Source: Candidatus Poribacteria bacterium (GTDB taxonomy: Bacteria > Poribacteria > WGA-4E > PCPOR2b). From it: DNA of 43,238 nucleotides. The notes under the pieces were generated by a model that was given only the letters and a program-made list of their open reading frames with translations, was not told the DNA's origin and ran no database searches. The translations under genes and the position numbers were made by a program. The stretch covers positions 1 through 43,238 of the forward strand of contig JAJEAL010000119.1 in NCBI GenBank assembly GCA_022822785.1, read 5' to 3'. This document shows positions 8,882 through 17,162 of the stretch, piece after piece (position 1 is the first letter of the stretch; each line of letters begins with the position of its first letter).

Positions 8882-11356
8882 CTACAGTCCAAACCAATAA
8901 CGACATTTTATGAGGAAGATATTCGACCCGGCATCGGTGAAGCTACTACCTAAGCGATGTAAGGGACGAAATTCGAGGTCTGCCTCTCCTACACGCGTTA
9001 GATCAACATCGCGTGATTGCGACCAAACCAAGAACAGTGTGCTGCCGGGGCGGAACTCCCAGCGGAGAACGGCGTTGCCCCGCAACGACCGCCGATGGAA
9101 ATCCCGGTTCTCGTCCAGCGGATAGGGCCTGAACTGATATGACTTCGGTTCTACGAGTTCCTTGAAGTTGGTATAGTCGCCGATCGTTACGAAGGGTTGC
9201 ACGTAGAGCTGCAAACTCAGGGTCGGGGTAAAACTGATATCCGTACGCGTGGTGAAGTCAAGCGTTTGAGTTTCTAACTCCCCATAGACATAGTGTTGCT
9301 GGACATGTCCGTTGATATTCTCTTCGACCAGATCCACCCACTGTGCATCCTGTGTGCCAACTCTATATGAAGGTCCAAGGGTTACTTCAATATTCGAGGC
9401 GACGCGGATGCGTAGCCGGAGGCTTACATCATAGCCATAAGTCTGCCTGTCATCCCAGAAAAAAACAGGATTCCACCAATAAGGATTCAATTGCAGCTGA
9501 ATCCTCTTCCGACTATCAGTCGCGAGCTGTGTAAGGATCCCCCAACTTGCAGGATTCTTAATCAGAACTCCGCCACGTCGGACGTCATCATCATTAAAGG
9601 ATTCAAAGCTGCGGAGAACTCCCAGTGTATACTCCCAATAATTCTTAAATTGACCACGTGTCGATATATTAAAGTAGCGACCGATATTGACACTGTCGTA
9701 GTTCCAGGTGAGTTGGGTAAAGGAAACAAGAGTGGCTCGTCTGAAGATGCTAAATGGCTGCTCTTTGTTCGCGGTAAGGTAATAACTCCATTGTATCATA
9801 TCAGCACGCCAGCGAAAACCGAGGTCGTTCATCTCGAAGTCAGGTGACAACGCCTGCAAATAGGTCTCACCTATCAACCACCCGCCTCGTTTATCAAACT
9901 CAATGAGTGCAAGATATCCCGATTTGCGTGCATCCAGTTCCCCAGTGCGACTTCCCGCGACGGTGCCGGTTATCTGATACTGATCGCTGGCAAATCTCAA
10001 ATCCCAATCAATTCCACCGACATAGGCGGAGTTAGAATCCCTTCGATTCACGGCGGTTGTTATTAGCCCAACGGTTGAGTTCCCTTTTAGAACGCTCTGC
10101 TTAACTCGGCCGACAAAATAATTGGTTAACGGTTCGATGAGGTACTCACGTTGGACTTTCTTACCATTGACAACCTGTTCAATCTGGGCGTATTCAGGGG
10201 CAGTGATTGCCTCCATGATGCCAAAAGAGGTCCCGGCTTCCGTTCTACCCACAATTTTACCGGCACCGAGAATCGTTGTGGCTTCCGGCCGACTTAGTTC
10301 AATGGCATCGTCGGGCACCCCGAAATGCCCGGGGCTTCGCCCGATTCGACGTGAGTAAAAGAATGAGTAATCGGCGTTTTCAAAAGCGGCCGCATCCTTG
10401 ACAAAGAAGGAACGACGTTCCTGAAAAAATTCCTCATAAGCCGAGAGATTTAGCGTCGCCGGATCGGCTTCCACCTGTCCAAAATCAGGATTAATCGTTG
10501 CGTCGAGTGTAATGCCGGAGGTAATCCCATATCGCACATCGGTGCCACCACCACCCCACAAGTCGGTGCCATCATTAAACCTAGTGCGTCCCATCGCATA
10601 AGGGACTATCTCAAGATGACGGGAGGGGCGGATGTACTTGATGCCCGTGAGATCTCCAAAACGAGACACCCAGCTAGGCGCATTGCGTTTGACCAGACGC
10701 CAGTGGTCCTGTTCTTTTTTTCGACTGGTGTATCGCTCGACCTGTAGCCCCCACGTGTATTCATCTTTTGGGGAAAAGCGCAAGATATGAAACGGGATTT
10801 TATATTCTGCTGCCCAACCATTCTCGTGGATCCGGACCTTCACGGCCCACACACCGTCCCATGTATCATCAAACGGCGGACTATATTCATCAGTAACCGT
10901 GCCATCGGTGACAGACCCCGAAGAATAAACGGCAAACCAAAACCCGCGCTGCCGGTTGGGATGCGGGGCAAGACTGACGGTGACTTTATCCGATTCAATA
11001 TCGGCATCTCGCCTAACCAACCGCGAGACAATTTTATCGGGTTCGCTATCGTAGCACATCACCCCAAAATAGACCGCTTCGTCATCGTAGGCGATTTGGA
11101 GCGTGGTACGTTCCGTTGCGGGTTTTCCCTCATCGGGATCGCGCTGGTAAAAGTCTTCGTGAAGAGGTGCGCTTTCCCATATCTCGTCGTCCAAAACACC
11201 ATCTAACTGTGGGGGTGCACCGTTAATGCGGATAGCACTTGCGGTTCGGTGATGCGGATCTGCCTCGTTGGCAGCTTGTCCCTTGCGTGGAAATTGAGCC
11301 GCTAAAAGTATGATGATCACCGTCCAGACGACACAAAAATCGAAATTATTTTTCAC
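8882..11356 (-). CDS. DUF5916 protein with N-terminal CBM9-like domain (copy 2)
   Basis: This 824-residue paralogue of the neighbouring 6295-8757 gene has the same architecture: signal peptide, CBM9-like domain (IRINGAPPQLDGVLDDEIW), DUF5916 motifs (NPDFGQVEADP, ERRSFFVKDA) and a barrel-like C-terminus ending YWFGL. The start is GTG (complement of 11354-11356), with AGAGGAA about ten bases before it and a longer AAGGAGG further up. The two copies are moderately diverged over most of their length, but 185 bases in the CBM9-like region are almost identical. It is likely surface-located. Divergence in barrel loops between the copies suggests different ligands, an inference. Confidence 0.9.
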   Translation of the reverse strand: MKNNFDFCVVWTVIIILLAAQFPRKGQAANEADPHHRTASAIRINGAPPQLDGVLDDEIWESAPLHEDFYQRDPDEGKPATERTTLQIAYDDEAVYFGVMCYDSEPDKIVSRLVRRDADIESDKVTVSLAPHPNRQRGFWFAVYSSGSVTDGTVTDEYSPPFDDTWDGVWAVKVRIHENGWAAEYKIPFHILRFSPKDEYTWGLQVERYTSRKKEQDHWRLVKRNAPSWVSRFGDLTGIKYIRPSRHLEIVPYAMGRTRFNDGTDLWGGGGTDVRYGITSGITLDATINPDFGQVEADPATLNLSAYEEFFQERRSFFVKDAAAFENADYSFFYSRRIGRSPGHFGVPDDAIELSRPEATTILGAGKIVGRTEAGTSFGIMEAITAPEYAQIEQVVNGKKVQREYLIEPLTNYFVGRVKQSVLKGNSTVGLITTAVNRRDSNSAYVGGIDWDLRFASDQYQITGTVAGSRTGELDARKSGYLALIEFDKRGGWLIGETYLQALSPDFEMNDLGFRWRADMIQWSYYLTANKEQPFSIFRRATLVSFTQLTWNYDSVNIGRYFNISTRGQFKNYWEYTLGVLRSFESFNDDDVRRGGVLIKNPASWGILTQLATDSRKRIQLQLNPYWWNPVFFWDDRQTYGYDVSLRLRIRVASNIEVTLGPSYRVGTQDAQWVDLVEENINGHVQQHYVYGELETQTLDFTTRTDISFTPTLSLQLYVQPFVTIGDYTNFKELVEPKSYQFRPYPLDENRDFHRRSLRGNAVLRWEFRPGSTLFLVWSQSRDVDLTRVGEADLEFRPLHRLGSSFTDAGSNIFLIKCRYWFGL

Positions 11357-11397
11357 AGCTGTTTTCCTCTTTCCTCCTTATCGTTATTCGCCCATTA

Positions 11398-11437
11398 AAA
11401 CCCCCTTTCTGCAAAAGACTTCAGATTTTTTTAATTC
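11398..11437 (-). promoter_or_regulatory. Conserved leader upstream of DUF5916 copy 2
   Basis: This is the counterpart of the block at 8798-8835: minus-strand AAAAAAATCTGAAGTC followed by TTTTGCAGAAAGGGGG. The rest of the two upstream regions is much less alike, so this block stands out as kept. Confidence 0.5.
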
Positions 11438-11685
11438 GTAGAACCGAAAAGATACTTGAGATGGTATGCGTGAGGATGTACAATGGGTAAATAACTCAAG
11501 ATAGCAAGGCATTACACAATACGCCGATGGCAGCTTTACCACTTATGGACTGTTTCAATAAGAGAGGAGCCTCTGTGGGCGAGGCAAGTTGAGCGTAGCG
11601 AAGTCCCAATCTTATCGGGGATGCCTCGCCTACGGGGTTTAGTGACGGACGAGGACAGATGATTCACCGCTCGTTAATATGTTTG
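11438..11685. other. Intergenic region with REP-like element
   Basis: No gene was recognised. The main feature is a stem with arms 11578-11586 (GGCGAGGCA) and 11622-11630 (TGCCTCGCC) around an inner CCCAATCTTATCGGGG hairpin, followed by TACGGGG. A partial copy of the right half is at 14633-14665. The remaining sequence shows no coding features. Confidence 0.6.
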
Positions 11686-12369
11686 CTACCACCTGCGGGT
11701 GAAGCTCAATCTTCCGGTTAAGCCCGTTTGCTCTTCAGCTTTCTTGGTGTCATACCCGACAAGTATGCCGAAGGTGTTATTTTCACCGTAGCCGATGTTG
11801 ATGCGAGGACCGACAACGAAACTGACAAGCCCAACACCGCCCGCCGCGAATACAGCCTCGACCTGAGGACCGATGGCGAGAGTTTTGTTGAGGGAATAGG
11901 TTATATAATTGCGGGTGTATACCTCGTTGTCTTCGCCCTCGTCAAATAAGGAATAGAGAGTTCCAATTGTCCACGATTTCAAGAAAAGTTTTCCGGCAGG
12001 TATAAAAACAAAGAGATGTGGATAGACTGCCAGGGGACCATCCGGCGCAGCGAAATCATACCCCAGACCAAGCATAGGCAGCAATATGATACTTAAACTG
12101 TCGCCCTTAACTGCGGGGATGGAAACACCGAGATCAAACTCTCCGATGGTGTCGTCAATAAAAATATTGGACTCAAGCGAAACTCCTCCGACGGAATGGG
12201 TTGCGCCGATTAGAAAATGCGTTCCTAAACTATCGGTATCGACGCGGAACCAGCCGGGAATACTAGATTTTTCGGTTGCCGCTTCACCTTCATTGCTCTC
12301 TGCTTGGACTAAAAAACTTGCAATAGCCATGATAGAAACGATCATCAAAACGAGGGTGAATCTGTACAT
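11686..12369 (-). CDS. Small exported barrel-like protein of unknown function
   Basis: The 227-residue protein starts at ATG (complement of 12367-12369) and has a clear signal peptide (LVLMIVSIMAIASFLVQA, cleaved near QAES). The rest is a series of amphipathic strands rich in Gly, Ser and aromatic residues (IGATHSVGGVSLESNIFI, VGPRINIGYGENNTFGILVGY) and ends with a Trp (SFTRRW). This suggests a small outer-membrane beta-barrel of eight to ten strands. No family motif was recognised. It is separated from the DUF5916 pair by ~330 bases and may be independently expressed. The overlapping + strand frame at 12086-12685 was judged a shadow. Confidence 0.7.
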   Translation of the reverse strand: MYRFTLVLMIVSIMAIASFLVQAESNEGEAATEKSSIPGWFRVDTDSLGTHFLIGATHSVGGVSLESNIFIDDTIGEFDLGVSIPAVKGDSLSIILLPMLGLGYDFAAPDGPLAVYPHLFVFIPAGKLFLKSWTIGTLYSLFDEGEDNEVYTRNYITYSLNKTLAIGPQVEAVFAAGGVGLVSFVVGPRINIGYGENNTFGILVGYDTKKAEEQTGLTGRLSFTRRW

Positions 12370-12749
12370 TTTGCTCTATATCCTTTCTTGTAACAGACTG
12401 AAGTTGGGCTTCGAGAATTCAATACCGCAGATTGGCAAGATTGCCTCCTTCTTCAATTATACCCTTCACACCCAATTATTGAAATTAAACATTTGTCAAA
12501 GTCAATCCATTTGCGCTGGGATATTCACTGCGGATTCAGAATTATCAAGGGGAGTTAATGGAAAAGACAGATTAACACCAAAAGACGAAAGCACGAGGTC
12601 AATTATCGCAGCGAACCAACAGGATATCTTGACATTGACAATGTGCGGGTCAAGTCGTATAATTTGGCGGGTTCAACCGAATTGATTTTCAAAACGCCAT
12701 GCAGATTGCACTACAAAAAGAGATCCTTTCTTACTTTAGGGATTGCAAG
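12370..12749. other. Intergenic region before the selenoprotein gene
   Basis: This 380-base gap between divergent genes carries the promoter for the + strand gene at 12635-12663. It contains no convincing gene; a possible earlier ATG at 12699 lies in frame with the downstream gene but lacks a ribosome site. Confidence 0.5.
12635..12663 (+). promoter_or_regulatory. Perfect sigma70-type promoter
   Basis: TTGACA (12635-12640) and TATAAT (12658-12663) are separated by 17 bases, an exact match to the sigma70 consensus. A second overlapping TTGACA begins at 12629. Transcription would start near 12670, about 80 bases before the chosen ATG of the selenoprotein gene. Confidence 0.8.
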
Positions 12750-14324
12750 ATGGAAACTTTTCCAAACAAAATCACTCTCAATCTTGATGATGATTCAGAA
12801 GTGTCAGTCAAAGGCTTCATCGCCCCGATTGAGTATACCGGATCCAACTTCCATGTGGAGTGGGACGCGTTGGCGAATCTGCGAGCCGCCGAGCCAGAAA
12901 AGCAGTACGCTGCGTCTATTTTTCTCGCTTTTCTACCGCACACCCCTGTTTCTGTTGGCGAGCTCTGGCAGATAGAACAAGATGGTGTTCTGGAACTGCT
13001 GAAACAACTTCACCCCGATCCGCATCTGAATATGCATATTGATGCGGGGGATTCCAAAGGATTGTGGGCATGTCTGCGTGCTTACAATGATAGATTTGCT
13101 GACATCGTGTTTCGCCTCCACGCAGAATTCACTTTAAAGGACGGTTGGTTCACACCTTCACAGTTTGCCGGGCATCTCCTTATTGACCGAATTGAAGAAA
13201 GGGTCGTCTCCTACAAGATGCACGTTCCTGAAGGCACATTGAACTTTGATGTCAACTGGAAGAGAGACAAAGACGACTCTGGTTTCTTTACGGATAGTGG
13301 CTTTTGCCCGCGAATGGAACTACGTGCCGGGACGCAAAGTGTCGTGCAAGACATGGAATTCGCGGAAACCATTACCCAAGAAGAAGCTGAGCACAAACTG
13401 ATCCTCTGTTTCTACGAATGGCAGCGAATTAACTGGGTACCGGTGGACAAGGCGTTGGATATAGCACGGGCACAGCAGAAGCCGATTCATGCTGTATCAG
13501 TAGACGGCCCGCTCGCTGACGAATCATGCTGAGGGAGCGGTAAAAGCCTGAGAGCAGTTGCTCTCTCTGACGAACGAAACATAGAATTCTTGAACGAAAA
13601 TTTCATCAACACTTGGGTGTCCAATGCCGAATTAGGGCGTATTCCTGGCTTGCAAGCCCCTATTACGATGAGACGGGAGCGCGAATCCAAGGTGTTTGAC
13701 ACAACACAGCCATTGATACAAGCAATTATTAGGGGAGGGAAGACAGGCTCAAAGAAAGCCTCACCCGTGGATTGTTTAGTCATATCGCCTGAACTTGAAC
13801 TGATGGGTCGTCAACCCATTAATGAACTCTACGGTGAAAGCAGGCGTAGAGGCCTCCGGTACGCCGAGGGTTACTTTATGTTTCTCGTAGAATCCTTAGA
13901 AGGGAAACAGCCGGGATTGGGGAACGTTATCCTCAATAATGAGCAACCCTTGCAGAAGGTATTGGACATTTTTCGGACACCGATGATTGGCTATCACGAT
14001 TACACTGTTGTTGTAATTGATGCAAGGGCGTTTGAAGATGGCGGCACACTAACGATTGATATTGAAGTAGGTAGGGGACAGGGGGCAGGTTCGTTTTTTT
14101 TGTTCGATGGCAACAGCGAACTCTCAAAAGAAAAAGTGCCCAAAGGCACTCTTGCCAGGGCGTGGCTTATCTCACCAGGTGATACAGGGCAAATCACACA
14201 TCATTTCGACTATGGCAAGATGTTTAAATTGGGTGCTAGCGGACAGTGGACCAATGAGAGAGGGACAGTTAATGCCTTTCAGGCAAGAATTTCTGTAGAA
14301 ACACCAAAAAAGAACGAAAGTTAA
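12750..14324 (+). CDS. Selenoprotein N (SELENON)-like selenoprotein, in-frame UGA = Sec
   Basis: The 524-residue protein is read through an in-frame TGA at 13530-13532, giving Sec 261 after Cys 260. The frame continues without a stop to TAA 14322-14324. The context is DESC-U-GSGKSLR, a thioredoxin-like redox motif. From memory, animal SELENON has the same SCUGSG motif followed by TLRE and NESFISTW; here the text is NENFINTW. The upstream part also matches SELENON: WFTPSQFAG, VPEGTLNFDVNW, PRMELRAG, then WVPVDKALDIARAQQK. The C-terminal part (PVDCLVISPELEL, YFMFLVESL) is alignable too. No signal peptide or EF-hand is seen, so the protein is probably cytoplasmic. AGGGA 12738-12742 lies seven bases before ATG 12750, favouring this start over 12699. 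The exact reaction is unknown; SELENON is a thiol redox protein in animals. Sec synthesis genes are outside the window. A routine annotation would split it into two ORFs. Confidence 0.9.
13550..13565 (+). promoter_or_regulatory. Candidate bacterial SECIS stem-loop
   Basis: GAGAGC and GCTCTC form a perfect six-base stem around the loop AGTT. The loop begins 23 bases after the TGA, within the usual spacing for bacterial SECIS elements, and has a G as its second base, which SelB recognition normally needs. The stem lies inside the coding frame, as expected in bacteria. Confidence 0.8.
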
Positions 14325-14720
14325 GGTGTCGCCGTGAAACCGTTTTCCTGTAGGAGCACCCTGAAGCTGTAAGACGAGCGGATATGGAACCACCTATCCT
14401 CATGTTAAATCAACTCTTAGAAGTTTTGGTGATTTTCTCGATGCGGTAGAGATGTGTGAGCGGGCGCAGGATGGTAGCATTGTCAGTGACGGACGGAGAT
14501 GCGATGAAACTCGCGTCGAGCTCTTTTTCGGCGCACACTTTGAATACTCATGTTGTTGAAATCACAGGCACCTTTCCCTCTTCGCTAAAAAAGTCAGGAC
14601 TTACGCACTTCGATTGTAGTTACCCGTTTCTTAATCCCGATTTATCGGGGATGCCTCGCCTACGGTTTTTGAGGTAAGTTGATGCTTTTGCACTAATTCT
14701 TAACATGAGCGAAAAAAGAT
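14325..14720. other. Intergenic region with repeat fragments
   Basis: No gene was recognised in this ~400-base stretch. It holds a solo GGACTTACGCA at 14597-14607 (the end motif of the element at 24404-24500), a CCCGATTTATCGGG hairpin plus GATGCCTCGCCTACGG at 14633-14665, and a 25-base word at 14688-14712 that recurs at 32304-32328 with one difference. Confidence 0.6.
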
Positions 14721-14750
14721 TTGACAAAGATAATTTGCTGGTGCTATCAT
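14721..14750 (+). promoter_or_regulatory. Probable sigma70-type promoter for the metal locus
   Basis: TTGACA at 14721-14726 and TATCAT at 14745-14750 have an 18-base spacer, about 50 bases before the TTG start of the small His-rich protein. No clear Zur or Fur palindrome overlaps it. Confidence 0.55.
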
Positions 14751-14800
14751 AATGCGTTTCTAATCTTCACAATTCTCATGTCTGAAATGAGGTAAGGTTC

Positions 14801-15100
14801 TTGCGGAACACTCAAATCGACGCCAACCCAGCCGGCTGGGTAATTGCGATTGGGGTTTTTTATATTCTGATGGCAATAAGCCTGGTCAGTCATACTCATG
14901 ATCACGATCATGATCACGGTATCATTGGTGTATCTGACTGTTCTGCGTGCTTCTATACTGCCAATCATCTTGGTATTGAGCTTCCCGTCTTTGAATTTAC
15001 CAATCTCAATATCCACGTCTCAATCTACTCTCCTGTTGATTTTATTTATATTTCTACGACACCCATCAGTAATATCCATAGTCGTGCCCCACCGGTGTGA
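14801..15100 (+). CDS. Small His-rich membrane protein, DUF2946-like (copy 1)
   Basis: The 99-residue protein starts at TTG 14801 after GAGGTAAGG. One N-terminal helix (AGWVIAIGVFYILMAISLV) is followed by an HTHDHDHDHG cluster, then SDCSACFYTANHLGIE with a CxxC motif, and it ends in SRAPPV. A second copy at 21188-21508 has the same layout. The helix, His run, CxxC and RAPP end recall DUF2946 proteins found near TonB and copper or zinc genes; that assignment is from memory. It probably sits in the inner membrane with a metal-binding outer part. It is the first gene of the metal locus. Confidence 0.75.
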   Translation: MRNTQIDANPAGWVIAIGVFYILMAISLVSHTHDHDHDHGIIGVSDCSACFYTANHLGIELPVFEFTNLNIHVSIYSPVDFIYISTTPISNIHSRAPPV

Positions 15101-15243
15101 TCTGTTTAATCTCCTAGTTTAACCCATATATCTGTTTTTTTATTTAATCAATTTATGCCTTTTCCCTGCGGAGTTGACTGTGGCGTTAGTTTGCCTAAGT
15201 GATGATGCCGGGAAACAAGATTTATCTATATCTGGAGGAAATT

Positions 15244-15825
15244 GTGTCTACCTGTTTTTTTAGATTCACGTTGTTATTACTCGCATTTGCTGTACTGTTC
15301 GCCGCTTGTGGCGAAGACGATAATCCCATTATTGAGGATGACCATGACCATGAAGACGAACCATTCCATGCCGATGCCGACGGTTTTGTCCTCAAGGTTG
15401 ACGGAAATCAGATTTACCGCCAATTTGAAGGGGAACATGAGGGGAGTATTACCCTCAAAGTCGGAGAGGAACTGGATGTGCTCGCCACGTTCCTTGACCA
15501 TGATGAAGAGGAATTTCTGCCTGAAAACCCCGAAGAAGAAGACGACCATGATCATGACCATGGCGAAGAAGAGGTGTTTGCCTTAGCTCTCAGTGCGTTT
15601 GATTCGTCAATCATTGAAATCCACCGTCACGAACACGAAGGTGAGGAACATGAAGACGATCATGATCATGAGGACGAACACCATGATGAGGAGCTCGCCG
15701 AGCAATTCACGTTTGAGGTGGTAGGGCTTAAAGCTGGAGAAACAGCGATCAAATTCCAACTTCTGCACGGTGACCATGCTGATTTTACGGCGGCGCTCAT
15801 GATCCCCGTAACGGTTACACCGTAA
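15244..15825 (+). CDS. His/Asp/Glu-rich metal-binding lipoprotein
   Basis: The 193-residue protein starts at GTG 15244, five bases after GGAGG 15234-15238. A signal peptide ends in the lipobox FAAC. The mature part alternates beta-strand sequence with acidic His runs (DDHDHED, EEEDDHDHDHG, HRHEHEGEEHEDDHDHEDEHHDEE). Such runs are typical of periplasmic zinc-binding proteins and of loops in ZnuA-like binding proteins. The core (LKVGEELDVLATFLD, FEVVGLKAGETAIKFQL) looks like an Ig-like beta sandwich. It probably captures zinc or a similar ion and works with the ABC genes downstream. No named family was recognised. The first codons are homologous to those of the TonB receptor at 21639. Confidence 0.8.
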   Translation: MSTCFFRFTLLLLAFAVLFAACGEDDNPIIEDDHDHEDEPFHADADGFVLKVDGNQIYRQFEGEHEGSITLKVGEELDVLATFLDHDEEEFLPENPEEEDDHDHDHGEEEVFALALSAFDSSIIEIHRHEHEGEEHEDDHDHEDEHHDEELAEQFTFEVVGLKAGETAIKFQLLHGDHADFTAALMIPVTVTP

Positions 15826-15856
15826 CAGGCGTTTGTTTAGTAGATTGTTTTGTTCA

Positions 15857-15892
15857 ATTGCCAAATCCAATGGTTGATTTGGGTTTGGCAAT
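15857..15892. promoter_or_regulatory. Stem-loop between lipoprotein and merC-like genes
   Basis: Thirteen-base arms ATTGCCAAATCCA (15857-15869) and TGGGTTTGGCAAT (15880-15892) enclose a ten-base loop, with one G-U-type or mismatched position. No T-run follows, so it may be an attenuator or processing site rather than a terminator. Confidence 0.5.
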
Positions 15893-15948
15893 ATGGACAA
15901 AGCAGGACGAAAATGAGAATAAGTTTCACATGAGTTTAGAGGAAACAA

Positions 15949-16347
15949 TTGAAAAGCCATTTGAATCACTCACTCGTAGATAATGTTGGGGCATGCATCT
16001 CGTTTGCCTGTGCCCTCCACTGTATGGCAACCCCGTTGTTGATAATCGCCCTGCCGCTCATTGGCCTTGGATTTCTCCTGAGTGAATCCGTCGAATTGGT
16101 GATGATCACCGTAGCGGTGGGACTCGCCCTAGGGAGTCTGACATGGGGTTATTGGCACCATCGAAAATGGCGGATATTTCTGATACTCGGCGGTGCGTTC
16201 GTATGTATATTTATTGCACGCTTCCAGGTGCCAGAACAGTATGAAAGCATCTTCACCGCTTGCGGCGGGATCCTACTTATGGCAGGTCATCTTCTCAATC
16301 GCCGCTTGTGTCGTGCGTGTGAAAGCTGTCAAGCCTCAGAAGGTTGA
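15949..16347 (+). CDS. MerC-domain membrane protein
   Basis: The 132-residue protein starts at TTG 15949, seven bases after GAGG. It has four helices and the MerC signature near the N-terminus: VGACISFACALHCMATPLL, with Cys in helix 1 and the HC pair. It ends with CRACESCQ, a Cys-rich tail. MerC proteins are metal-transport proteins first known from mercury resistance, but in many genomes they lie with zinc or other metal-uptake genes. Here it is in a metal locus without merA or merR, so zinc or cobalt handling is more likely than mercury resistance (inference). Confidence 0.85.
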   Translation: MKSHLNHSLVDNVGACISFACALHCMATPLLIIALPLIGLGFLLSESVELVMITVAVGLALGSLTWGYWHHRKWRIFLILGGAFVCIFIARFQVPEQYESIFTACGGILLMAGHLLNRRLCRACESCQASEG

Positions 16348-16359
16348 TTGAGGACCGCG

Positions 16360-17022
16360 ATGGCACTCTTAACAATCACAAATCTAGAAAAAGCTTACGT
16401 CTCACCTGAAGGTTTAGAAACGCGCATCATTAATGTTCCTTATTTTGAGATAGATGAGGGTACGCAGATCGCGCTCAGAGGAAGTAGCGGGGCGGGAAAA
16501 ACAACATTTCTGAACCTCATCGCTGGAATCTTGCAAGCTGATAGCGGAAGCATTAGTCTCGCCGGCGAAGAGATGACCGTCCTGTCAGAATCTGAACGTG
16601 ATAGATTACGTGCCCACCATATTGGGTATATTTTCCAGACCTTCAATCTGCTTGCGGGTTACACAGCTCTAGAGAATGTGATTCTCGGCATGATGTTTGG
16701 AAACGGGGTTGACATTAATTTCGCGCGACAGTTGCTTGAGCGGGTAGGACTTGGTGACCGGATGCAGTATCGCCCTTCCCAACTATCGGTCGGGCAGCAG
16801 CAACGCGTTGCGGTTGCCCGCGCCATCGCGAATCGACCACGGCTCGTACTCGCTGACGAACCGACCGGCAATCTGGATTATCATTATGCGAACGAAGCTA
16901 TCAGCCTGATCCGTGAAATTTGTCATGAAAACAGTGCGTCGTTACTTATTGTTAGTCATGATTCGGAAGTTTTAGGGCAATTTGCGGAAGCAAAGGATTT
17001 CGCACAAATAAATTGTGTATAA
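16360..17022 (+). CDS. ABC transporter ATPase, MacB/LolD type
   Basis: The 220-residue ATPase starts at ATG 16360, six bases after GAGG; the frame reaches back to a TTG at 16348 that looks less likely. It has Walker A GSSGAGKT, the Q-loop FQTFNLL, signature LSVGQQQR (a VGQQQ variant), Walker B LVLADEP and D-loop GNLD. This is the MacB/LolD class, which powers permeases that do not move substrate across the inner membrane in the usual way. It follows merC by 12 bases. The FtsX/MacB-type permease at 17163 is its partner despite the 140-base gap. In Vibrio a comparable pair belongs to the ZrgABCDE zinc system (from memory). Confidence 0.92.
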   Translation: MALLTITNLEKAYVSPEGLETRIINVPYFEIDEGTQIALRGSSGAGKTTFLNLIAGILQADSGSISLAGEEMTVLSESERDRLRAHHIGYIFQTFNLLAGYTALENVILGMMFGNGVDINFARQLLERVGLGDRMQYRPSQLSVGQQQRVAVARAIANRPRLVLADEPTGNLDYHYANEAISLIREICHENSASLLIVSHDSEVLGQFAEAKDFAQINCV

Positions 17023-17042
17023 AAAAACGCCAATAAGCACAA

Positions 17043-17064
17043 AGCGGGGCGCGATGCCCCGCCT
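17043..17064. repeat. REP-like hairpin (GGGC-GCGAT-GCCC type)
   Basis: Arms GCGGGGC (17044-17050) and GCCCCGC (17056-17062) enclose GCGAT, followed by CTAC. It lies inside the ABC operon between ATPase and permease and matches the style of 6245-6267. It may protect or limit the upstream mRNA. Confidence 0.75.
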
Positions 17065-17162
17065 ACCTTAGCCCTTGAATCTCTCTGCAAACGGGGAAAG
17101 TTGGACCCCTCGTAGCAGCGTTTTAGCTAAACTTATGTTGTACGATTCCTGAACATGAGCCA

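Noticed and set aside
12086-12685. 199-residue + strand ORF over the small barrel protein
   Set aside because: It is antisense to a gene with a clear signal peptide and strand pattern, and its sequence shows no domain.
14456-14677. 73-residue ORF in the gap after the selenoprotein gene
   Set aside because: Low-complexity, no ribosome site or domain, and overlaps repeat fragments.
15905-15940. Fur or Zur operator before the merC-like gene (ATGAGAATAAGTTTCACAT)
   Set aside because: Only a weak partial inverted repeat; no match to a known Zur or Fur consensus can be claimed by eye. Other gaps of the metal locus gave no better site.
15949-16347. Mercury resistance operon because of MerC
   Set aside because: No merA, merR, merT or merP is present, and all neighbours point to zinc-type handling.
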